Shown: positions 11,540-19,052 of the stretch, in pieces
Numbering within the stretch: position 1 is the stretch's first letter
How the letters are laid out: the number at the start of each line of letters is the position of its first letter
NCBI GenBank assembly: GCA_016194705.1
Contig: JACQAZ010000004.1
Location: 1 to 64,000, forward strand
Source of the DNA: Elusimicrobiota bacterium
GTDB lineage: Bacteria > Elusimicrobiota > Elusimicrobia > UBA1565 > UBA9628
DNA length: 64,000 bases
Direction: 5' to 3'
Notes under the pieces: model-generated
What the model was told of the DNA's origin: nothing
The model's input: the letters and a program-made list of their open reading frames with translations, nothing else
Databases searched by the model: none
Translations under genes and position numbers: made by a program

Positions 11540-12043
11540 CTAATTCGCCCTCTTTTGCTCAAGTTCCTTGAAGAATGAGTCGAGCACGCTCTTCTGGACG
11601 CCGTCGTCAACGGACTTGCGAACGATTTTCTCCGCCGCCATGACCGAAAGGGTCGCCACTTCCTGGCGCAGTTCGCGCACCAGCCTCTGCTTTTCCATCT
11701 CCAGCTCTGCGCGCGCCTTCTCCAAAATGCGCTTGGATTCGTCATGGGCCTGCGCCGCGTGACGAGACCTGAACGCTTCGGCGTCCTTGGCCGCTTGGGC
11801 CATGGCCTCGCGGGACTTGGCGTCGATCTCAGCCAGACGCGCCTCCAAATCCGCCTGAATCCGTTGGGCCTCGGCGCGTGCGGCCTCCGCGGCCTTGCGC
11901 TCTTCGCGCAGACGTCTCTCCCTGTCTTCGATCGCCGCGATCATCGGTCCCCAGCCGAACTTGCCCATGATCGCCAGCAGGATGACGAACACGAGCACGG
12001 TCCAAACCATGAGACCGACGTCCACGGAAAATAATCTATCCAT
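11540..12043 (-). CDS. atpF: F-type ATP synthase b subunit
   Basis: This 167-residue peripheral-stalk subunit has one N-terminal membrane helix (VWTVLVFVILLAIMGKFGW). A long charged coiled coil follows (RERRLREERKAAEAARAEAQRIQADLEARLAEI in two halves), and the end is Arg/Glu rich. Only one b-type gene is seen, so b probably forms a homodimer. It is separated from atpE by a 62-base gap that holds a perfect GC hairpin. Confidence 0.96.
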   Translation of the reverse strand: MDRLFSVDVGLMVWTVLVFVILLAIMGKFGWGPMIAAIEDRERRLREERKAAEAARAEAQRIQADLEARLAEIDAKSREAMAQAAKDAEAFRSRHAAQAHDESKRILEKARAELEMEKQRLVRELRQEVATLSVMAAEKIVRKSVDDGVQKSVLDSFFKELEQKRAN

Positions 12044-12060
12044 ATTTCGCTCCGATGACG

Positions 12061-12090
12061 CCCCCCGGGGGACTGCCGACCCCCGGGGGG
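12061..12090. repeat. Perfect 11-bp GC hairpin between atpE and atpF
   Basis: The arms CCCCCCGGGGG (12061-12071) and CCCCCGGGGGG (12080-12090) are exact inverted copies around an eight-base loop. Each arm is also self-complementary. No T run follows on the minus strand, so a simple terminator is unlikely. Its place just after the high-copy c subunit suggests mRNA protection or partial attenuation that favours atpE. Confidence 0.8.
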
Positions 12091-12105
12091 ACTGTCGTCG
12101 CCGTC

Positions 12106-12360
12106 TTAGTGCTTCGGAAGTCCCAGGTTGAGCGCGACGACGTAGGCCACGCCCAAGCCGATGATGCCCAGACCTTCGATGAGGAAGATAAAGAGCTGCA
12201 TGTTGCCCTTGATCTTCTGGTCGGCCTCGGGCTGGCGCGCCGTGCCTTCGACGGCCGCCGCCACCGCGGTGGCGATCGAACGGGCCGCCCCCATGACGAC
12301 GAGCCCCGCTCCGATTCCCGCCCCTAAGTAACCAAGTCCCAGATATCCAAGCTCTCCCAT
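12106..12360 (-). CDS. atpE: F-type ATP synthase c subunit (proteolipid)
   Basis: This 84-residue hairpin protein forms the rotor ring. Two hydrophobic helices flank the polar loop ARQPEADQK. The ion-carrying Glu is in LIEGLG of helix 2. The Gln and Ser/Thr that accompany this Glu in Na+-type rings appear to be Ile and Gly here, so a proton-driven enzyme is the better guess. This comparison is by eye with the Ilyobacter pattern. Confidence 0.96.
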   Translation of the reverse strand: MGELGYLGLGYLGAGIGAGLVVMGAARSIATAVAAAVEGTARQPEADQKIKGNMQLFIFLIEGLGIIGLGVAYVVALNLGLPKH

Positions 12361-12409
12361 GATGCCTCCTTACTGCTTCAGCCTCTCCCCGTAACCGTAA
12401 ACGACCACT

Positions 12410-13174
12410 TCAGTGTTCTGGATGCAGCGCGCCGCCCACAAAGATGGCGGTCAGCACCGTGAACACATACGCTTGGACCAGGGCCACGATCAACTCCAGG
12501 GCGTAAAGCCCCACGGTCAATCCGACCGAGACCAAGCCCACGGACAACCCAGCCCAGGGATTGGACTGCCCGAAAAGCAAGATCAGCCCGAGAAAAAGCA
12601 GGACCACCAGGTGCCCTGCCGTCATGTTGGCGAAAAGGCGTATGCACAGCGCGATGCACTTCGTGAAATACCCCATGAATTCGATGGCGAAGATCAGCGG
12701 GGCGACCCACAACGGAACGCCATGGGGAATGAGGTTCTTGTAGTGCCCCAAGAACCCGTGCCGCCAGATGCCGGACCCCTGGACCAGCAGGAAGGTCGTC
12801 AGACTTAGCGCCGCGGTGACCGAGAGATTGCCCGTGGGGGTCATGCCGGCGGGGATCAGGCCCATGACGTTCATCATGAAGATGAAGAAGAACAGGGTCA
12901 GAAAGTACGGCAGGTAGAGATCGGCGTCATGGCCCAAGGCCGGGGCGACTATGTCTTCGCGGATGAAGAGGACGTAAAAATCGAGGACGGCACGCAGCTT
13001 TCCTGGGCGGCGTCCGGCGAGCACGACGATGGCGGTCGCCGCCACGCCGGCGATCGACATCATCAGCATCTGCTTGGTGAACCCCAGGGGTCCGAACTCC
13101 CAGATGCGGTGATCCGCCAGGTGGTGCCCGATCAGCTCGGAAAAGTCGATGCCCTCGGCCGCCCCTTCATGCAT
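12410..13174 (-). CDS. atpB: F-type ATP synthase a subunit
   Basis: This 254-residue membrane stator subunit forms the ion half-channels. It has five to six hydrophobic helices. The essential Arg is in CIRLFANMTAGH, and the last helix pair contains LELIVALVQAYVFTVL. It overlaps the upstream small membrane gene by eight bases. The N-terminus (HEGAAEGIDFSELIGHH) is His/acid rich, as often seen. Confidence 0.96.
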   Translation of the reverse strand: MHEGAAEGIDFSELIGHHLADHRIWEFGPLGFTKQMLMMSIAGVAATAIVVLAGRRPGKLRAVLDFYVLFIREDIVAPALGHDADLYLPYFLTLFFFIFMMNVMGLIPAGMTPTGNLSVTAALSLTTFLLVQGSGIWRHGFLGHYKNLIPHGVPLWVAPLIFAIEFMGYFTKCIALCIRLFANMTAGHLVVLLFLGLILLFGQSNPWAGLSVGLVSVGLTVGLYALELIVALVQAYVFTVLTAIFVGGALHPEH

Positions 13175-13433
13175 GTTCGTCGTTCCCGTTCAAAAGATAG
13201 ATCTGTCCGATCATCTGCAACAGCGCCGCCGCGATGATGAATACCGCGACCTCCGTCATCCTGCCCCGGCCCAACCAAAGACCGGTCGCCCCGCCGAAGA
13301 TCGCAACGAAGCGGAACAAGAATCCCAACGCCTGTCCGCGCCAGAATCGCGCCCCCGGACGCCGGCTCAAGCGGCGCCCGACGGCCACATTGATCGCGGA
13401 AACCCCGACCGCCAAGAACAGCGCCAGGATCAC
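13167..13433 (-). CDS. Small membrane protein at the atpI position (GTG start)
   Basis: This 88-residue protein has about three hydrophobic segments (ILALFLAVGVSAINVAV, ALGFLFRFVAIFGGATGLWL, VFIIAAALLQMIGQIYLL). This matches the ATP synthase subunit I / AtpI-like proteins that assist ring assembly. The start is set at GTG 13433 because it overlaps the atpZ stop (GTGA); longer readings run through the atpZ gene in another frame. Its end overlaps atpB by eight bases. Confidence 0.8.
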   Translation of the reverse strand: MILALFLAVGVSAINVAVGRRLSRRPGARFWRGQALGFLFRFVAIFGGATGLWLGRGRMTEVAVFIIAAALLQMIGQIYLLNGNDEHA

Positions 13434-13681
13434 TTCTTGTCCAAAGACTTCGCGAGCACGTACATCCCGACGACCGAGCCCACAAGGAGCCCTCCCAAAA
13501 GGCCCAACGGCGACGGCAGATAGCGGCGGTCCAGCCAATAGCCGATCGCCATGCCCGCCAGCGTCGTCACCGCGAACTGCATCCCATGATACAAACCCCC
13601 CAGATCGCTCTTATTGGGCGCCTGTGGGGAAGGAGGCTGCTGGCCCGGGGGTGTGTCCAAATTTCGCCCTGTGCGGCTCAA
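13430..13681 (-). CDS. AtpZ/AtpI-family small membrane protein, first gene of the atp operon
   Basis: This 83-residue protein has a Pro-rich N-terminus, then two membrane helices (FAVTTLAGMAIGYWLDRRY and LGLLGGLLVGSVVGMYVLA). It is typical of the AtpZ family encoded ahead of atpB in many operons and proposed to help Mg2+ supply or c-ring assembly. No in-frame ATG exists near the expected start: TTG 13681 is the longest choice, and a second TTG lies seven codons later. The promoter's -10 ends only ten bases before 13681, so the transcript may be nearly leaderless. Confidence 0.8.
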   Translation of the reverse strand: MSRTGRNLDTPPGQQPPSPQAPNKSDLGGLYHGMQFAVTTLAGMAIGYWLDRRYLPSPLGLLGGLLVGSVVGMYVLAKSLDKK

Positions 13682-13690
13682 CGAGCATAG

Positions 13691-13720
13691 ATTTTAACAA
13701 ACAGAGGCGCATTCCTGCAA
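13691..13720 (-). promoter_or_regulatory. Predicted promoter of the atp operon
   Basis: Minus-strand TTGCAG (13720-13715), an 18-base spacer and TAAAAT (13696-13691). It faces away from the divergent response-regulator gene that starts at 13758, so the two genes share a short control region. Confidence 0.65.
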
Positions 13721-13757
13721 GTTCGCGGCCGTCTGAAAAAATGTTATAAGAGGAGCC

Positions 13758-14702
13758 ATGACGAGTCCTGCGGCCAAGAAGGTCCGAATACTCGTCGCCG
13801 ACGACGAGCCCGACCTGCTTCAGATCATGAAGGAGACTTTGGAGCGCGAGGGCTTCGAGGTCGAGACCGCCGAGGACGGCAGCCGCGCGCTCCAAGCCAT
13901 CCACAGCCGCGCCCCCGACATCGCGGTCCTCGACCTGCGCATGCCGCGCCTCGACGGCTTCCAGGTCTGCCAAAAGCTCCGGGAGGACCCCCTCTTCGAG
14001 CATCTGCCGGTCATCATCCTCTCGGCGACCGGAACCCGCGACAGCAAGGTCACGGGACTCAATCTCGGGGCGGATGACTTCATCACAAAGCCCGTCGACG
14101 TTCCCGAACTCCTGGCCCGCATCCGGATGATCATCCGACGCAACCGCCAGGACCTCGACGCCAGCCCCCTGACGCGCCTGCCGGGCAACGTCTCGATCGA
14201 GACGCACATCGAGCAGAAGCTCTCCTCCGGGGAGCCGATCGCGGTCCTCTACATCGACCTCAACCAGTTCAAGGCCTACAACGACGCCTACGGCTACGAC
14301 GCCGGCGACCGCGTCCTGCGCGCGACCGGCGAACTGCTCATCAAGATCACCCACGAGGCGCCCAACGCGGGGGATTTCGTCGGCCACATCGGAGGCGACG
14401 ATTTCATCGTGATCACGGCGCCTGAGCGCATGGAGCGGCTGGCCAAGAGGGTCATCGAGGGCTTCGACAAGCTCGTCCCCGAATTCCACAACGAGACCGA
14501 TCGCAAGCAGGGCAAAATCGTCTCGACCGACCGCCAGGGCCGCATCAGGGAGTTTCCGCTGCTCTCGGTGGCCATCGGCATCTGCCACAGCGGGCACCGC
14601 AAGCTCGAGTCCTACGGCGAAATCTCTCAGCTCGGAACCGAGCTCAAGAAAGCGGCAAAGACCAAGAAGGGTTCGGCTTACGTCCTCGATCGTCGCCGCT
14701 AA
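13758..14702 (+). CDS. Response regulator with C-terminal GGDEF-type domain
   Basis: This 314-residue protein has an N-terminal receiver domain: acidic pocket ADDEPD, phospho-Asp59 in LDLRMPRLDG and Lys111 in TKPVD. The second domain is GGDEF-like from about residue 137 (LTRLPGN, IDLNQFKAYNDAYGYDAGD). Its active-site motif reads GGDDF (212-216), with Asp for the usual Glu, and no RxxD inhibitory site precedes it. It may be a weak cyclase or a degenerate sensor. AGGAG precedes the ATG. It is divergent from the ATP synthase operon, which contains a PilZ gene. Its stop overlaps the convergent response regulator by four bases. Confidence 0.9.
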   Translation: MTSPAAKKVRILVADDEPDLLQIMKETLEREGFEVETAEDGSRALQAIHSRAPDIAVLDLRMPRLDGFQVCQKLREDPLFEHLPVIILSATGTRDSKVTGLNLGADDFITKPVDVPELLARIRMIIRRNRQDLDASPLTRLPGNVSIETHIEQKLSSGEPIAVLYIDLNQFKAYNDAYGYDAGDRVLRATGELLIKITHEAPNAGDFVGHIGGDDFIVITAPERMERLAKRVIEGFDKLVPEFHNETDRKQGKIVSTDRQGRIREFPLLSVAIGICHSGHRKLESYGEISQLGTELKKAAKTKKGSAYVLDRRR

Positions 14703-15082
14703 AGCTTCCGATCGACGCCCGTCATCTCCTTGATCGCCTTCTGCAGGTCCTCGAAGTTGATGGGTTTGGGCACGAAGCGCATCTTGGGGTCGCCGGTCGG
14801 GAGGACCTTGGCGACGTCGTCGGGCCTCATGCCCGACATGAAGATGACGGGCATCTGGGGCGAGGCGGCCCGCAGCTTGCGGTAGCCGTCGACGCCGTTG
14901 CCCACGCCCGGCATCTGGATGTCCGTGATGACCAGACCGATCTTGAGGCCGCCGGCCTGCACAACCGCCTGCCAGGCGTCCATGGCCGTCGTCACGCGAA
15001 AGCCGGCTCCCTCCAGGCGCATCGTCACAAGATCGAGGATGAGCTTGTCGTCGTCGACGACCAGCACGTAGGCCTCGGCCAT
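14699..15082 (-). CDS. Single-domain response regulator (CheY-like)
   Basis: This 127-residue receiver domain has VVDDD at the N-terminus, phospho-Asp54 in ITDIQMPG, Ser/Gly in FMSGM and the conserved Lys in VPKPI. No output domain is present, so it must act through a partner protein or as a phosphate sink. The ATG at 15082 overlaps the stop of the thiolase gene by one base (TGATG). It is the last gene of the operon that starts at 18945. No histidine kinase is seen in the window. Confidence 0.92.
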   Translation of the reverse strand: MAEAYVLVVDDDKLILDLVTMRLEGAGFRVTTAMDAWQAVVQAGGLKIGLVITDIQMPGVGNGVDGYRKLRAASPQMPVIFMSGMRPDDVAKVLPTGDPKMRFVPKPINFEDLQKAIKEMTGVDRKL

Positions 15083-16272
15083 CAGGGCCTCTCCCAGAGG
15101 GTCGCCAGGCCCTGGCCGACGCCGACGCACAGCGCGGTCAAGCCGCGCTTTGACTTGCGGCGGCGCATCTCGTGCAGCAAGGTGACCGCGATGCGGCAGC
15201 CGCTCGAACCCAGGGGATGTCCCAGGCTGATCGCGCCGCCGTTGACGTTGAGCGTGTCCATGTCGAGCTTGAGTTCCGCCGCGCAGGCCAGAACCTGGGC
15301 GGCGAAGGCTTCATTCACTTCTACCAAATCTAGATCGGTGATGCCCAGCTTCGAGCGCTTGAGGAGGCCGTTGGCGGCGGGCACCGGGCCGATGCCCATA
15401 AAGGACGGATCGACCCCCGCGCTCGCCGAGCCCGCCCAACGCGCCAGGGGCTCAAGCCCCAGGGACCTCGCCTTGCCCGCCTCCATCAGGAGCATCGCAG
15501 AGGCGCCGTCGTTGAGGCTCGAGCTGTTGCCGGGCGTCACGGTGCCGCCCTCGCGGAAGGCGGCCTTGAGCTTGGAAAGTTTTTCGAGGTCCGTATCTTC
15601 CCGGATGGTCTCGTCGGACAAGATGGTCTCCTTGCCCGCCACGATGGGGACGATCTCCTCGGCAAAAGAGGCCTTGCGCGCCTCGGCGGCCAAGCGATGG
15701 CTCTTGAGCGCGAATGCGTCCTGGGCTTTGCGCGCGATCTTGTATTTCTCGGCGAGGTTCTCGGCAGTCTCGCCCATAGTGTACAAAGGAAACAATTTCT
15801 GCAAGCCCGGATTGGGATAGCGCCAGCCCAGCGCGGTGTCGTAGGCGGTCAGATTGCCGAAGGGGTAGCACTTCTCGGCCTTGGGGATCGAGTAGGGCGC
15901 GCGGCTCATGCTCTCGACGCCTCCGGCGACGTAGACGTCTCCTTCCCCGGCGAGGATCGCCCGCGCCGACGAGTTGATCGCCTCCAAACCCGAGGCGCAG
16001 AGGCGATTGACCGTGCAGCCCGGAACCGACTCGGGCAGTCCCGCCAAGAGCGCCGCCATGCGCGCGACGTTGCGGTTGTCCTCGCCCGCCTGGTTGGCGC
16101 AGCCCAGGTAGACGTCGGCGATCTCGGAAGGGTCGAGCTTGGGGGCCTTCTTGAGCAGCCCAGCGATGACGGCTGCGGCGAGATCGTCGGGCCGCACCCC
16201 GGCCAACCGTCCGCCCAGGCGCCCCACGGGCGAGCGCGCCGCCGCCACGACGACCGCTTCACGCGAGGCCAT
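15082..16272 (-). CDS. Thiolase (acetyl-CoA C-acyltransferase)
   Basis: This 396-residue thiolase is of standard length. The nucleophile is Cys92 in [11 protein letters not shown], with NEAFAAQ and the His in [10 protein letters not shown]. The second active Cys is in ALCVGVGQG near the end. It condenses or cleaves acyl-CoA: acetoacetyl-CoA synthesis or the last step of beta-oxidation. It overlaps the upstream hotdog thioesterase by 14 bases. A second, different thiolase lies at 19053 on the other strand. Confidence 0.95.
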   Translation of the reverse strand: MASREAVVVAAARSPVGRLGGRLAGVRPDDLAAAVIAGLLKKAPKLDPSEIADVYLGCANQAGEDNRNVARMAALLAGLPESVPGCTVNRLCASGLEAINSSARAILAGEGDVYVAGGVESMSRAPYSIPKAEKCYPFGNLTAYDTALGWRYPNPGLQKLFPLYTMGETAENLAEKYKIARKAQDAFALKSHRLAAEARKASFAEEIVPIVAGKETILSDETIREDTDLEKLSKLKAAFREGGTVTPGNSSSLNDGASAMLLMEAGKARSLGLEPLARWAGSASAGVDPSFMGIGPVPAANGLLKRSKLGITDLDLVEVNEAFAAQVLACAAELKLDMDTLNVNGGAISLGHPLGSSGCRIAVTLLHEMRRRKSKRGLTALCVGVGQGLATLWERP

Positions 16273-16690
16273 CGAATTCCCTCATCTTCGCGGCAAACTC
16301 CGCCGGCATTTTGCGCACCTTGTTCACTTTATAATCATAGCAGACCTGCACGCTCTTGGCGTCGGCCACCAAGCGGCCGCTGCGGCGCTCGGCGATGCGG
16401 TAGGCCATCTCGAAGCTCGCTCCACCCAGCCGGACCACGCGCACGCCGATGACGAGCTCGTCGTCGAGCTGCACCGGACTGCGGTAGTCGACCTCGACGC
16501 GCGCCAGGATCACCCCGTACTCGCCGGGCTTGGTGACGCCCAGCACGCGCTTGAGGTACTCGACGCGCGCCTGCTCGAGATAAGTCAGGTAGACCGCGTT
16601 GTTGACGTGACCCATCGCGTCGGTGTCGCGAAAGCGCACCGGCAGGGCCGCGGTCAGCCGAAATTCCGCCAGTTCGCTCAGCGCTTCCAT
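16259..16690 (-). CDS. Acyl-CoA thioesterase, 4HBT/YbgC-like hotdog fold
   Basis: This 143-residue hotdog-fold protein has the 4-hydroxybenzoyl-CoA thioesterase signature [21 protein letters not shown], split by the catalytic Asp region (RDTD) and GHVNN. It is likely to hydrolyse acyl-CoA. The ATG at 16690 is chosen because it gives the family's usual N-terminus. It overlaps the GNAT gene by 13 bases and the thiolase by 14, so the genes are coupled. Confidence 0.9.
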   Translation of the reverse strand: MEALSELAEFRLTAALPVRFRDTDAMGHVNNAVYLTYLEQARVEYLKRVLGVTKPGEYGVILARVEVDYRSPVQLDDELVIGVRVVRLGGASFEMAYRIAERRSGRLVADAKSVQVCYDYKVNKVRKMPAEFAAKMREFDGLA

Positions 16691-17208
16691 TCTTCCCTCA
16701 ACAGGCCCCAGCACTCCTGGTCGATCCAACGGCCGTTGAGACGCTTCTCGCGGCGCAGGCAGCCCTCGTAGCGGAACCCTAGGCGGCGCAGGGCCTTGCG
16801 GGCGGCCCGGTTGGTCGGGTCGATGCGCGCGGCGAGCTTGTGAGTCCCTTCGCGGCGGAAAGCCGCCGCGACGAGCAGCCGTCCGGCCTCCACGCCGTAG
16901 CCGCGGTCGATCTTATCGGCCCGAACCCAAGCGGAGACCTCGACCGGGCCACCGGCGGCGGCTGAGGCGGGCTGCAGGGCCGCCACTCCCGCAAGGCCCC
17001 CGGTCTTGGTCTCAAAGATGCCGAACGCGGACCGGCCGGCCGGCGAACTGATGAAGGCGCGGCAGGCCTCGGTTCCGGAGGCCGAGGCGACCCACCTCAG
17101 CCGGCGCCGCAGATGCTCGCGCGAGGCGGCCACCGCCGCGAAGAGCTTCGGAGCGTCGGAGTCCTCAAGGGGCTTGAGGGCCAGCCGCCGCCCTTTGGCG
17201 GGGGGCAC
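16678..17208 (-). CDS. GNAT-family N-acetyltransferase, RimJ/RimL type
   Basis: This 176-residue protein has the fold and motifs of RimJ/RimL-type acetyltransferases. RLALKPLEDSDAPKLF is at the N-terminus, DRGYGVEAGRLL is the acetyl-CoA loop, and NRAARKALRRLGFRYEG near residue 150 is characteristic. The target is probably an amino group on a protein or small molecule. It lies between two thioesterase genes, two bases after the FlK-like gene. Confidence 0.88.
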   Translation of the reverse strand: MPPAKGRRLALKPLEDSDAPKLFAAVAASREHLRRRLRWVASASGTEACRAFISSPAGRSAFGIFETKTGGLAGVAALQPASAAAGGPVEVSAWVRADKIDRGYGVEAGRLLVAAAFRREGTHKLAARIDPTNRAARKALRRLGFRYEGCLRREKRLNGRWIDQECWGLLREEWKR

Positions 17209-17209
17209 C

Positions 17210-17602
17210 CTAGCGCGCCTCCCGCAGGATCTTGGCGAAACGGTTGCGGCTCATGACGACCTGGGCGACCGAGCCCTCGCCGATCTTGCGGCTGCGCGAG
17301 AAGACCTGGACCCGCGTGTAGACCTTGTTGTCGCGCACTCGCACCAAGGTGCAGACGATGTGCAGGGGTGCCCCCAGCGCCGCTGGCTTCAAGTGCTTGA
17401 CGAGCACGCCGGCGCCTACGGCCTCCTCGTGCGGGTCGAGGTAGGGAGCCAAGAGCATCCGGGAGGCTGTCTCCATGTGATAGACCATCGCCCAAGTGGC
17501 GTAAAGCCGGTGCGAGACCAGCCCTTCGAGATGCGGCTTCATCGCGGGCTTGACGGTCGCCGGCAGGTCGACCTTGATCCCGACCTTGAACCCCGGCTTC
17601 AC
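17210..17602 (-). CDS. Thioesterase-like hotdog protein (FlK-like)
   Basis: This 130-residue single hotdog domain resembles fluoroacetyl-CoA thioesterase FlK and related proteins. METASRMLLAPYLDPHEEAVG gives the Glu-bearing helix (shown in part), then VKHLKPAALG with the family His, and KIGEG. FlK itself is highly specialised, so a general acyl-CoA thioesterase is the safer call. It overlaps the glycosyltransferase gene by four bases. Confidence 0.8.
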   Translation of the reverse strand: MKPGFKVGIKVDLPATVKPAMKPHLEGLVSHRLYATWAMVYHMETASRMLLAPYLDPHEEAVGAGVLVKHLKPAALGAPLHIVCTLVRVRDNKVYTRVQVFSRSRKIGEGSVAQVVMSRNRFAKILREAR

Positions 17603-18945
17603 GGGCGCTGACTCCCGACCGAGCTTTCCTCGAGGAGGCCGGTCGCCGCGGCTAGCACCGCGTCGGCGGCGCGCTCGAAGGGCATCGCCTCGGCTGCAGC
17701 CCTGGCCCGCTCGCCCATACGAGAGAGCCGGCCGCGATCGGAAAGAAGATCGCCCAGCTCGGCGGCCAGAAGTCCCGGTGCCGCCGATAGCTTGCCGTAG
17801 TGGACCTTTCGGCCGAACTCCTCGCTTAGGATGTCTTGCACGCCGTAATGATCGCTCGCCAAGATCGGCAGCCCCGCCTGCATCGCCTCGACGATGTTGA
17901 GGCCGTAGCTGTCATGGATCGATGGCGAGACGAAGAGGTGCGCCAGACGGTAATACGCCTGCTTCTCGGCGTCGGCCAGATACCCGGGGAAGAAGACTCT
18001 CGCGGACTTCAGGCGCGCGGCGGTTTGCCGCACCTGCCGCAGATAGGACTCCCCCCTCATGAAGGCCGGCTCGCCGCAGATGAACAGGCAGAGATCCTCG
18101 GGACGCCGTGGACTGCGCTCCAGCCGCCGCAGGGCCTCGAGCAGAAGGTGCAGGCCTTTCTCCGGGGAAATGCGCGAGAGCGTCATCAAGACCGCGGTCC
18201 GGTCCCCAAGCTGGTAATGCCCTTTGAGCCGCGCCGCGAGAGCCTCGGCGGCGCGCGCGTCGCCGCCGCGCTCCCAAACGCCCCACGGAACCACCAGGCC
18301 GCGGCGCGCGAAGTCCGCGGGAGCGTAGCAGCGGCGGATGGTCTGCGCCATGGCGTTCGACGGGAAGACCATGCGCTTCGAGTGGACCACTGTCTGGCGC
18401 TGCTTCTCGAAGACGAGCTTGAGCAGGTCGGGCAGCAGTCGCGCAGCGCCGAGCCCGCGCCCGGCCTCGTAGAGCCTGGTCAGCCGCTCGGGCCGCACGA
18501 ACTCCTTGAGATAGAGCCGGTTGAAGTAGTCGACGACGTCGACGTGCCAGAGCGAGACGATGGGAAAGCCGGCCCTCGTGAGGCGCGCGAGAGTGGGGCC
18601 CTCCGATATGTCGTTGACAACGATGCAGGTTCGGCGAGGGTCAAGCCGCGCAGGGCGGTCGAGGACCCAGCTCGTTGTCGCCTCCTCAAAACGCCTGCAG
18701 AAGCGCGCGTATTCCAGTTCCGAGAGGCTCACGAGCCCCTTGGCCCCCGCGCCCCCCTCCGGAAGGCGGACAAAGTCCAGCCCCGCGGCCGGCGGCACTG
18801 GGCCCGACCCCAGCACGCGCAGCCGGACGTTCGCCTGCTGGGACCAGCGGCGCGCCAGATGAAGCCCCACCATGGCCCCGCCGCCCAGCGGCGTGGTATC
18901 CATCGGGTAGCCGAGATGGCTGCCGATGAAGACGATGTCGTTCAT
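17599..18945 (-). CDS. Glycosyltransferase, GT4 family (GT-B fold)
   Basis: This 448-residue protein has two Rossmann-like halves. Near the N-terminus is the GGGAMVG loop. In the C-terminal half are SRISPEKGLHLLLEAL, the FFPGYL segment and the donor-binding motif HDSYGLNIVEAMQAG. There the first acid of the usual Ex7E is Asp. It probably transfers a sugar from a nucleotide donor to an envelope glycan. It heads the operon running to the response regulator at 14699. The -10 TATAAT (18959-18954) ends nine bases before the ATG, suggesting a very short leader. Confidence 0.88.
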   Translation of the reverse strand: MNDIVFIGSHLGYPMDTTPLGGGAMVGLHLARRWSQQANVRLRVLGSGPVPPAAGLDFVRLPEGGAGAKGLVSLSELEYARFCRRFEEATTSWVLDRPARLDPRRTCIVVNDISEGPTLARLTRAGFPIVSLWHVDVVDYFNRLYLKEFVRPERLTRLYEAGRGLGAARLLPDLLKLVFEKQRQTVVHSKRMVFPSNAMAQTIRRCYAPADFARRGLVVPWGVWERGGDARAAEALAARLKGHYQLGDRTAVLMTLSRISPEKGLHLLLEALRRLERSPRRPEDLCLFICGEPAFMRGESYLRQVRQTAARLKSARVFFPGYLADAEKQAYYRLAHLFVSPSIHDSYGLNIVEAMQAGLPILASDHYGVQDILSEEFGRKVHYGKLSAAPGLLAAELGDLLSDRGRLSRMGERARAAAEAMPFERAADAVLAAATGLLEESSVGSQRP

Positions 18946-19052
18946 GACCTGCGATTATACCATTAGGTTCAAATGAAGCGTCGGGTTGCGCCGCCGCCGT
19001 TCAAGCACTATAATATGGGCAGGAACTCATCCACTCGGTTTTAGGAGAATCC
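18946..19052. promoter_or_regulatory. Divergent promoter region between glycosyltransferase and thiolase
   Basis: The plus strand has TTGCGC (18986-18991), a 17-base spacer and TATAAT (19009-19014), then AGGAG before the thiolase ATG at 19053. The minus strand has TATAAT (18959-18954) for the glycosyltransferase, with no convincing -35. The two promoters lie back to back, so a regulator here could affect both directions. Confidence 0.7.
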
